A stretch of DNA of 64,000 nt from VRUE01 sp963699225 (GTDB lineage Bacteria; Actinomycetota; Thermoleophilia; Solirubrobacterales; 70-9). Position 1 is the first letter of the stretch. Each line of letters begins with the position of its first letter. This document shows positions 57,477 through 64,000 of the stretch, piece by piece. The notes beneath the pieces were generated by a model. The model was not told the DNA's origin. It made no database searches and saw only the letters and a list, made by a program, of their open reading frames with translations. The position numbers were made by a program, and so were the translations under genes. The DNA is taken from positions 1,426,001 to 1,490,000 of the forward strand of contig OY969423.1 in NCBI GenBank assembly GCA_963699225.1, in the 5' to 3' direction.

Positions 57477-58337
57477 TTAGAGGTCGCGGCGGGCGAAAGC
57501 CGCGGCGGCCAGGGCGAGTACACCGGCCGTGTAGATAAAGGCCCAGACGATTAGGCTCGGACTCGCCGCTTCGGAGCCGCCGAACGGGCCCAGTTGGAGG
57601 ACGACGCCGGTGAGGCCGGAGGTGTTGGAGATCAGGGCGTGCGGGCTGGCGGCGTAGAGGCCCTCGAAGGGGAGGATCCAGCTGGCGGTGTGGCCGATCG
57701 AGTGCAGGGTGGCGGAGTTGATCGCGTGGCCGATCTGGGCCAGCAGGCCGGCGGTCAGGCCGGCGCCGTAGACCATGAAGACGACGATTCCCTGCGCCGT
57801 CACCGAGAGGAAGGCCGAGGCGAGCAGCGAGAGCGCGGCGACGATCGCGACAGCGAAGGCCAGGGCGAGAGCGGGCCCGAGCAGGTGGTCGGGGGCCCAG
57901 TGCCCAGCCTGCCAGGTGATCGCCAGGGCAGCCCCGTAGACCGCGAGTACGTAGGCGGCAGAAAGGCCGGCAGCGGCGAGGAAGCGTGAGAGCAACAGGG
58001 TCGTGCGGCCGATCGGGCGCACGACCAGCGGCTGCAGCAGGCCGCTCTCGGCGTCGCCGCGCACGATCCCCAGGGTGAGGAAGACGGCGAGCACGGAGCC
58101 GAGGAAGAGCGTCGTGAACATCGCCATGCCGAAGATCGTCGCTCCGGTGAAGGCCTTGGGATCGAGGATCTTCGCTTCGCCTTCCGCAAAGCCGCCGGCG
58201 TCACGGAAGGCGAAGTGAGCGCCGACTCCGTACAGGGCAAGGAAGCCGATGGAGAGCAACAGCACGGCGAGGAAGACGCGGCGGCGCAGGCCCTCGCGCA
58301 GGGCGTAGCCGATCACGGTGGAGACAGAGCGCAGCAT
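57477..58337 (-). CDS. ABC-2-type transporter permease
   Basis: 286 residues, six transmembrane segments (VFLAVLLLSIGFLALYGVGA, MAMFTTLFLGSVLAVFLTLG, FLAAAGLSAAYVLAVYGAAL, ALALAFAVAIVAALSLLASA, QGIVVFMVYGAGLTAGLLAQ, LIVWAFIYTAGVLALAAAAF). A cytoplasmic loop with VRGDAESGLLQPLVVRPIGR is characteristic of ABC-2 permeases that pair with the adjacent ATPase. Substrate unknown. Last gene of the ROK-rsmI-metG-ABC operon. Confidence 0.9.
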   Translation of the reverse strand: MLRSVSTVIGYALREGLRRRVFLAVLLLSIGFLALYGVGAHFAFRDAGGFAEGEAKILDPKAFTGATIFGMAMFTTLFLGSVLAVFLTLGIVRGDAESGLLQPLVVRPIGRTTLLLSRFLAAAGLSAAYVLAVYGAALAITWQAGHWAPDHLLGPALALAFAVAIVAALSLLASAFLSVTAQGIVVFMVYGAGLTAGLLAQIGHAINSATLHSIGHTASWILPFEGLYAASPHALISNTSGLTGVVLQLGPFGGSEAASPSLIVWAFIYTAGVLALAAAAFARRDL

Positions 58338-58339
58338 CG

Positions 58340-59182
58340 TCAGCCCGTCCGGCCCCGCACGGCCTCGAGGTAGACGTCCTCGAGCGTGCTGCTCAGTACC
58401 TCGACCCGGTGGATGCGCTCGCCCTCTGCGACCAGCCGCGCGACTATCTCCGGCGCCTCTTCGCGCCCGGCGCCCTCGAACAACCTGATCCCGTTGGCGG
58501 TCTCGACCTCGACCCCGCGCGGTCGCTCCAGGTCGGCCGGGCGCCCCTCCCTGACCAGCTTGCCGTCGGCGATGATCGCCACCCGGTCGCAGACCAGCTC
58601 GACCTCGCTGAGCAGGTGCGAGTTGAGCAGGACGGCGACGTCGCGGCGGCGCAGCTCTTCGAGCAGGCCGCGGACGATCCGCCTGCCAACCGGGTCGAGC
58701 GCGCTAGTCGGCTCGTCGAGCAGGAGCAATTGCGGCGACCCGACCAGGGCCTGCGCGATGCCGAGACGCTGCTGCATCCCCTTCGACATCGTCTCCACCC
58801 GCGTGCCCGCGGCGTGGCTCAGCTCAACCAGCTCGAGCAGCTCGGCGCGCTCGCTCGCCCCGCCCTCGGAGCCGCAGAGCCGCTGGTGCAGTTGCAGCAG
58901 CTCGTCGGCCGAGCACCAGCCGGGGAAGCGGAAGAGCTCGGCGAGATAGCCGATCGCTGCGCGCGCCGGAGGCGAGCCCGCCGGGCGGCCCAGCACCTCG
59001 ACGCTGCCGCCACTGGGCCGGACCAGGCCGCAGGCGATCTTGGTCAGGGTCGACTTGCCGGCGCCGTTGGGCCCGAGCAGGCCGAGCAACTCCCCTGCGT
59101 CGACTTCGAGGTCGACGCCGACCAGTGCTTCCTTGCCGCGGTAGGACTTGCGCAGGGCGCGGGCGGCAAGGACCGCCGCCAC
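58340..59182 (-). CDS. ABC transporter ATP-binding protein
   Basis: 280 residues. Walker A GPNGAGKS (37-44), a signature-like stretch MSKGMQQRLGIAQAL and Walker B LLLLDEPTSALD are present, followed by the H-loop SHLLSEVELVCDRVAI. The C-terminal 60 residues resemble those of ABC-2 partner ATPases. The GTG start overlaps the metG stop by one base; the permease follows two bases downstream, so together they form one exporter. Confidence 0.94.
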   Translation of the reverse strand: MAAVLAARALRKSYRGKEALVGVDLEVDAGELLGLLGPNGAGKSTLTKIACGLVRPSGGSVEVLGRPAGSPPARAAIGYLAELFRFPGWCSADELLQLHQRLCGSEGGASERAELLELVELSHAAGTRVETMSKGMQQRLGIAQALVGSPQLLLLDEPTSALDPVGRRIVRGLLEELRRRDVAVLLNSHLLSEVELVCDRVAIIADGKLVREGRPADLERPRGVEVETANGIRLFEGAGREEAPEIVARLVAEGERIHRVEVLSSTLEDVYLEAVRGRTG

Positions 59183-60687
59183 TAGGCCGGCGTCTCGATC
59201 TTGGGGAAGAGCGGCGGCACCCGCTCGACGCTCTGGCCGCCGGGGCGCGAGCCGAAGTCGGCGAGCTCGCGGCCCTCTTCGGCGAGCGCCGCGAGCAGTG
59301 TCTCGCTCGTCTGCGGCAGGTAGGGAACGAGCAGCAGCGTCGTCACCCGCAGGCCCTCGATCAGGTTGTAGAGAACCTCGTCGAGCCGCTCGGGGTCGGC
59401 CTCGTCCTTGGCCAGCACCCAGGGCTGCGTCTCCTCGACGTAGCGGTTGAGCCGGCGCACCAGCGTCCAGGCCACCTCCAGCGCCTGCGTCAGCTCGGCC
59501 CGGTCGAGCAGCTCGCTGAAGCGCGGGACGACGCCTTCGAAGTCCTCGGCGAGCACAGCGTCGATGGCAGCCACCGGCACCGTGCCGGCGCGGTAGCGCT
59601 CGACCATCGCCAGCACGCGACTGGCGAGGTTGCCGTAGTCGTTGGCGAGCTCGGTCTCGTAACGGGACTCAAAGCCGGCGGTCGAGACCGAGCCGTCTTG
59701 GCCAAAGCTGACCTCGCGAAAGAGGTAGAAGCGCAGCGCGTCGGCGCCGAAGCGATCGATTACCTCGAAGGGGTCGAGCACGTTGCCGAGGCTCTTCGAC
59801 ATCTTCTTCTCGCCCATCAGCAGGTAGCCGTGGATCGTCATCCGCTGCGGCGGCTCGAGGTCGGCGGCAAGGCAGAGGGCGGGCCAGATCACCGCGTGGA
59901 ACTTGAGGATGTCCTTGGCCAGCACGTGCAGGCTGGCGGGCCAGTAGCGCTCAGTGAGGTCCTCCCCCTCGCGAGCGAAGGTCAGCGCCGTTACGTAGTT
60001 GAGAAGGGCGTCGAACCAGACGTACATCCGCTGCTCGGGGTCCCAGGGCAGCGGCAGCCCCCATTTCAGCGTCGGCCGCGAGAGCGAGACGTCCTCGAGC
60101 CCGCCCTTGATGAACGAGACCGCCTCGTTGCGACGGAAGTCCGGCACGACGAAGTCGGGCCGCGCCTCATAGAGGTCTTCGAGCTGGCCCTGGAAGGCGG
60201 AGAGGCGGAAGAACCAGTTCTCCTCGCGCACCTTCTCCAGCGGGATCTCGTGAATCGGGCAGGTGTTGCCGGGCCCGAGCTCGCGCTCGGTCTTGAAGTC
60301 GGCACAGCGCGGGCAGTACCAACCTTCGTAGGTCCCCTTGCTGACCCAGCCGTTGTCGTAGACCCGCTGCATGATCTCGGCGACCTTCGCCTCATGGCGC
60401 GGATCCGAGGTGCGGATGAAGAAGTCGTTGGTGGCGCCGATGATCGGCCCCAGCGCCTCGAACTTGGCCGCATTCCGATCGGCCAGCTCCTGCGGCGAGA
60501 TCCCCTCCCGCTCAGCCGCCGTCTCGATCGGCTCCCCATGCTCATCGGTTCCCGTGAGAAAGAAGACGTCCTCTCCCCGCTGGCGCATGTGCCGCGCCAA
60601 CACGTCCGCAGCCATCGTCGAGTACGCGTGCCCGAGGTGCGGCTCCGCATTGACGTAGTAGATCGGGGTGGTGACGTAGTACGACAC
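59182..60687 (-). CDS. metG: Methionyl-tRNA synthetase
   Basis: 501 residues, short form without the C-terminal tRNA-binding domain. HIGH motif as HLGH (17-20), the zinc-knuckle-like YCPRCADF and CPIH cluster near 124-150, the KMSKS loop GEKKMSKSLGN near 292-302, and the anticodon-binding helices. GTG start. It lies 22 bases after rsmI in the operon and is followed directly by the ABC genes. Confidence 0.97.
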   Translation of the reverse strand: MSYYVTTPIYYVNAEPHLGHAYSTMAADVLARHMRQRGEDVFFLTGTDEHGEPIETAAEREGISPQELADRNAAKFEALGPIIGATNDFFIRTSDPRHEAKVAEIMQRVYDNGWVSKGTYEGWYCPRCADFKTERELGPGNTCPIHEIPLEKVREENWFFRLSAFQGQLEDLYEARPDFVVPDFRRNEAVSFIKGGLEDVSLSRPTLKWGLPLPWDPEQRMYVWFDALLNYVTALTFAREGEDLTERYWPASLHVLAKDILKFHAVIWPALCLAADLEPPQRMTIHGYLLMGEKKMSKSLGNVLDPFEVIDRFGADALRFYLFREVSFGQDGSVSTAGFESRYETELANDYGNLASRVLAMVERYRAGTVPVAAIDAVLAEDFEGVVPRFSELLDRAELTQALEVAWTLVRRLNRYVEETQPWVLAKDEADPERLDEVLYNLIEGLRVTTLLLVPYLPQTSETLLAALAEEGRELADFGSRPGGQSVERVPPLFPKIETPA

Positions 60688-60709
60688 TGCCGGCCAGGCT
60701 AGTAGACGC

Positions 60710-61537
60710 TCAGCGCCTGGGCTCGCGGCCGGTCAGCGCTCGGTAGAGATCGTTCGCCCTTGTCCCGGTGAGGGCGGCGACGACGCTGGCGGCGGCGCGG
60801 GGGCGGGCGCCGGATTGGACCAGGTGGCGGAGGGCGTCGACGGCGAAGCCGACGTCGCGGTCGTGCTCCTCGGCGGCGGCAGGGGCGATGACGAGGACGA
60901 TCTCGCCCTTGACGTCGCCGCGGAAGCGGCGGGCCAGTTCGGCCAGGGAGCCGCGGGAGACTTCCTCGTGCATCTTGGTCATCTCGCGGCAGACGGCGGC
61001 TGGGCGATCGGGGGCGATCGCCGCCAGCGCCGCCAGCGACTCCCCCACCCGGCGCGGCGACTCGAAGGCGATCACGGTCTCGGCCGAGCGCAGCACACGC
61101 TCCATCTCTCCCGAGCGCTTGGGCAGGAAGCCCTCGAAGCGCCAGCGATCGGTGGGCAGGCCGGAGGCGACCAGCGCCACCGGCACCACCGAGGGCCCGG
61201 GCAGCACGGTGATGTCGAGGTCACGTTCGATGCAGCGGCGGATCAGCTTGTAACCGGGGTCCGAGACGGCGGGCATGCCGGCGTCGGAGACGAGGGCGAC
61301 GATGTCGCCGCGCTCAATCCGCTGGGCCAGCTCGGTCGCCCGCGGCCCTTCGTTGCCCTCGTGGTTGGAGATCAGCGGCGGTGCCGGGCGGATGCCGAGC
61401 TTGTCGAGCAGGCCGCCGGTGCGGCGGGTGTCCTCGCAGGCGATGAAGTCGGCGGCGACGAGCGCTTCACGGACCCGGACCGTGATGTCGTCGAGGTTTC
61501 CGATCGGGGTCGGGCAGACGATCAGCTCGCCGGGCAT
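60710..61537 (-). CDS. rsmI: 16S rRNA 2'-O-ribose methyltransferase (C1402)
   Basis: 275 residues of the tetrapyrrole-methylase fold: CPTPIGNLDDITVRVREAL (8-26), SDAGMPAVSDPGYKLIRRC, VLPGPSVVPVALVASGLP and FLPKRSGEM. It methylates the ribose of C1402 of 16S rRNA. Its ATG overlaps the stop of the ROK kinase gene by one base, forming an operon with metG. Confidence 0.96.
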   Translation of the reverse strand: MPGELIVCPTPIGNLDDITVRVREALVAADFIACEDTRRTGGLLDKLGIRPAPPLISNHEGNEGPRATELAQRIERGDIVALVSDAGMPAVSDPGYKLIRRCIERDLDITVLPGPSVVPVALVASGLPTDRWRFEGFLPKRSGEMERVLRSAETVIAFESPRRVGESLAALAAIAPDRPAAVCREMTKMHEEVSRGSLAELARRFRGDVKGEIVLVIAPAAAEEHDRDVGFAVDALRHLVQSGARPRAAASVVAALTGTRANDLYRALTGREPRR

Positions 61538-62493
61538 CAGCCCTGCCCCAGCTCGATCCGCGCCATCGCGGCGGCGCCGATCATGCCGGCGTCAGAGCCG
61601 AGCTCAGCCGCCACCACCGGGATCTTCTTCATCGGCGGCAGCGCCCGCTCGGCGAGCACGCGCCGGGCCGGATCCAGCAGCAGGTCGCCGGCGGCGATCA
61701 CGCCACCGCCGATCACGAAGACTTCCGGCTCGAAGATATTGGCGAAGCTGGTCAGGGCGACGCCGAGGCGCGAGCCAATCAGGTCGAAGACGCCGCGCGC
61801 GGTCGCATCGCCGGCGAGTGCCGCCTCGGTGACGACCTTGCCGTCAATCGTCTCGCCGTCGGCGAGCATCGCGCCGAGGGCCGAGTCGGGCTCGCGTTCG
61901 GCGGCGGCCCGTCCCTCGCGGCCGAGCGCCGTCCCCGAGGCCAGCGTCTCGACGCACCCCCGCCCCGGGCAGTTGCCCTGACAGGGCGGGCCGTCGGCCT
62001 CGATCACCGTGTGTCCAAGCTCAGACCCAGCACCGGTGGAGCCGCGGTAGATCTCGCCGTTCAAGATCAGGCCACCGCCGATTCCGGTGCCGATCGTCAG
62101 CATCACCGCGTTTTCGGCGCCGCGCGCCGCCCCGTACAAATGCTCGGCCAGCGCCGCCACGGTGGCGTCGTTGTCGACGAAGACCGGCAGCCCGGTGCGT
62201 CCGCCGATCAGGTCGCGGATCGGCAGGTTCTCCAGCGGCAGGTTGACCGCGGAGACCGCAATCCCCTTGTCGTGGTTGATCGTCGCCGGAATGCCAAGGC
62301 CGACCGCCGAGGTGCCAGGGCATTTCCCCCGTGCCTCCTCGATCTCGCGCACCAGCAGCTCGACCAGCTCGTCCTCGGTCTGGCCGGTCGAGGCCTCGCG
62401 GCTCTCCCAGAGCACCTTCGAATCGGGATCGAGGACGCCGAGCAGCATCTTCGTGCCACCCAGGTCAACGCCGATGATTTCCCCTGCACTCAT
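61537..62493 (-). CDS. ROK-family sugar kinase (glucokinase type)
   Basis: 318 residues. GVDLGGTKMLLGVLD (9-23) is the ATP-phosphate loop, VFVDNDATVAALAEHLYGAA holds the catalytic aspartate, LTIGTGIGGGLILNGEIYRG follows, and C-x3-C-x4-C (CQGNCPGRGC) is the ROK zinc motif. Bacterial glucokinase is the most likely activity. First gene of the operon rsmI, metG, ABC exporter. Confidence 0.93.
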   Translation of the reverse strand: MSAGEIIGVDLGGTKMLLGVLDPDSKVLWESREASTGQTEDELVELLVREIEEARGKCPGTSAVGLGIPATINHDKGIAVSAVNLPLENLPIRDLIGGRTGLPVFVDNDATVAALAEHLYGAARGAENAVMLTIGTGIGGGLILNGEIYRGSTGAGSELGHTVIEADGPPCQGNCPGRGCVETLASGTALGREGRAAAEREPDSALGAMLADGETIDGKVVTEAALAGDATARGVFDLIGSRLGVALTSFANIFEPEVFVIGGGVIAAGDLLLDPARRVLAERALPPMKKIPVVAAELGSDAGMIGAAAMARIELGQG

Positions 62494-62558
62494 ACGAGCT
62501 TCAAAGCAGGGTAGAGGCGGGCGACCGCGGGCATCGGCATGATTCCCGGCAGTCTTTC

Positions 62559-63791
62559 ATGGCCGACAATGGCGAGCAGCAGCCCTCCGGGCCGCCCGAG
62601 TACAAGGTCTACCGGTCCCGGAAGGGCCGCTTGTCCGGGTTGCGGTCCCCAGATCTCTCAGGACTCAGGGAGCGGACGCCGCGCGCGCCGAAGTGGTGGC
62701 GCCGCGACAAGGAGCCGAAGCCCGAGCGCACCGGGCCGCCCCGGCGCTGGACCGCCAAGCGGGTGCTCAAGTGGGTCGGGATCGCGGCGCTGGGCTGGAT
62801 CCTGCTCAGCTTCCTCGCCTTCGCCGTCTCCGCCCAGCTGCAGTCCTTCAAGCTCTCCGGCGAAGCCAAGGACGCCCTGCACGGCAACCCCTTGCTGCTG
62901 CCCAGTGCCCAGACGATCCTCGTGCTCGGCACCGACGCGCGGCCGCCCGACACCAAGGGAACCGGCGCGCCCTCGCAGAAGTGCTTCGAACAGCAGGCCC
63001 ACGGCGACGCGCCGCACGACGGCTGCGAAGACGGTCAGTTCCGCGCCGACACCCTGATGCTGATCCGTGCCGGCGGCGGCGCCTTCCGCAAACTCTCGAT
63101 CCCGCGCGACAGTTACGCCGAAATCCCCCGCCACGAAACGACCAAAATCAATGCCGCCTTCGCTTTCGGCGGCGCCGCGCTGCAGATCAAGACGATCGAA
63201 AACTTCCTCAACATCCAAATCGACCACGTCGCGATCGTCGACTTCACCGGCTTCGAAGATCTGATCGACGCCGTCGGCGGGGTCGAAGTCGATGTCCCGC
63301 ACAAGCTCTGCGCCGACATCTCCGGTGGCGCCGGCGGCGGCCAGGGCGGCGTCACCCTGCGCCTGCACAAAGGCGAGAACACGCTCGACGGCGAAAAGGC
63401 CCTCGCCTACTCGCGGGTGCGCGAGCCGAGCGAATGCCCCGGCCCGGGCAAGAGCGCCTACTCGCTCGGCTACAACGACTTCCAGCGCGCCCAGGCTCAG
63501 CAGCGGGTGATCAATGGGATCAAGAGCCGGCTCACCGACCCGCTGCGCCTCCCTTACAACTTCATCCACGGCCCGATCATCGGCTGGGAGGCGCCGAAAG
63601 CCTTCGTCAGCGACATGGGCTTCCTGACCATGCCACAGCTGATCCTCTCTGCCGCGATCGGCGGCAGTGCCCCCACCGATGTGCTCTGCGCCGGCGCCCA
63701 CTCGGGCTGCGATCCGAACGGCCCCGGTGGCGCCGTCGTCGTGCCGGAGTCGACCCGGCGCCATGCGGTCGACCGCCTGCTCAACGGCTAA
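62559..63791 (+). CDS. LytR-CpsA-Psr (LCP) family cell-wall ligase
   Basis: 410 residues. A basic cytoplasmic N terminus (1-70) and one transmembrane helix (about 72-92) precede the LCP domain: ILVLGTDARPPDTKGTG, the arginine/aspartate strand RADTLMLI, FRKLSIPRDSYAEIP, AAFAFGGAALQIKTIENFLN, VDFTGFEDLIDAVGGVEVDV and ALAYSRVREPSE. LCP proteins join secondary polymers such as teichoic acids or capsule to peptidoglycan. An extra 20-residue insert (about 133-150) carries a Cys/His pair. Confidence 0.94.
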   Translation: MADNGEQQPSGPPEYKVYRSRKGRLSGLRSPDLSGLRERTPRAPKWWRRDKEPKPERTGPPRRWTAKRVLKWVGIAALGWILLSFLAFAVSAQLQSFKLSGEAKDALHGNPLLLPSAQTILVLGTDARPPDTKGTGAPSQKCFEQQAHGDAPHDGCEDGQFRADTLMLIRAGGGAFRKLSIPRDSYAEIPRHETTKINAAFAFGGAALQIKTIENFLNIQIDHVAIVDFTGFEDLIDAVGGVEVDVPHKLCADISGGAGGGQGGVTLRLHKGENTLDGEKALAYSRVREPSECPGPGKSAYSLGYNDFQRAQAQQRVINGIKSRLTDPLRLPYNFIHGPIIGWEAPKAFVSDMGFLTMPQLILSAAIGGSAPTDVLCAGAHSGCDPNGPGGAVVVPESTRRHAVDRLLNG

Positions 63792-63810
63792 CTCGTCGCC
63801 GACTGGTCAA

Positions 63811-63833
63811 TTGCCCCCCCGAATGGGGGGCAA
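63811..63833. terminator. Convergent terminator after the LCP gene
   Basis: TTGCCCCCC (63811-63819) and GGGGGGCAA (63825-63833) form a nine-bp GC-rich stem. It lies between the LCP stop and the end of the minus-strand gene that enters from the right. Confidence 0.7.
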
Positions 63834-63838
63834 AGCGT

Positions 63839-64000
63839 TCAGTCGCTGGTGGTCGAGGCCTTCGGCTTGGAATCGCCGGAGGATTTCGAGTCGCTCGACT
63901 TGGACTCGCCGGAGCCCTCGGTCGACCCCTTCGACTCGCCGGAGCTCTCGGAGGAACCACCGTTGGCCGCAGCGCCCTTCTTCTTCTTGCCGTAGTCGGT
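63839..64000 (-). CDS. Ser/Lys/Gly-rich C-terminal tail of a gene extending beyond the window
   Basis: 53 codons read on the minus strand from the right edge to TGA at 63839. A tetra-lysine is followed by alternating Ser, Glu, Gly, Lys and Asp (SSESSGESKGSTEGSGESKS). The low-complexity, charged tail is in keeping with a membrane or DNA-associated protein. The main part lies outside, so no function can be given. Confidence 0.6.
   Translation of the reverse strand, partial: TDYGKKKKGAAANGGSSESSGESKGSTEGSGESKSSDSKSSGDSKPKASTTSD

Overview
The window is high-GC chromosomal DNA, probably from an actinobacterium of the Thermoleophilia / Solirubrobacterales kind. The reasons are very GC-rich third codon positions, frequent GTG and TTG starts, many 1-4 base stop/start overlaps, CU044_5270, PucR, LCP and DUF6159 families, a mycobacterial IlvG-type TPP enzyme, and tRNAs without an encoded CCA. 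The lineage is inferred from these traits, not from a marker phylogeny.

Layout. 1-12104 is mixed accessory and metabolic DNA: the end of a secreted repeat protein, a cytochrome P450, a minus-strand caspase-like module (1831-4485), a RibD/DHFR-type reductase, a Mug glycosylase, an ECF sigma factor with its membrane partner, an XRE/MmyB regulator, a delta-60 repeat protein and an ArsR-SRPBCC pair. 12183-17324 looks like a genomic island inserted in the initiator tRNA gene. It is bounded by a 44-bp direct repeat of the tRNA 3' half and carries one tight five-gene operon: ParB-like protein, GIY-YIG nuclease, small unknown protein, C5-cytosine methyltransferase, Vsr endonuclease. No integrase is present.

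17355-30000 holds Ppx, a possible structured non-coding RNA, an IlvG-like enzyme, tRNA-Leu, a sigma/anti-sigma/membrane fusion, an R2-like ferritin-fold protein, a zinc-ribbon pseudo-rhomboid operon, a DhnA-type aldolase, a secreted nuclease and a GT-C-like membrane protein whose gene contains four copies of a short repeat. 30000-36600 is a housekeeping cluster (mfd, PrsA-like foldase, eno, FtsB-like). 36600-42200 encodes a deacetylase, a GMC oxidoreductase and a large beta-helix exoprotein. 42245-50600 has enoyl-CoA hydratase, pth and rplY, then an AarF kinase with DUF6159, GDPD, prs-glmU and an HdeD-like protein. 50651-63838 has tRNA-Gln, PucR, the operon tatD-rsmA-ispE-DedA/PAP2, a lactate-oxidase-type enzyme, the operon ROK kinase-rsmI-metG-ABC exporter, and an LCP ligase. 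The last 160 bases are the tail of a further minus-strand gene.

The strongest candidates for new biology are the tRNA-fMet island, where the GIY-YIG protein could be the restriction partner of the methyltransferase and the ParB-like protein is an unexplained extra component, and the caspase / beta-sandwich / membrane-protein module at the left end.
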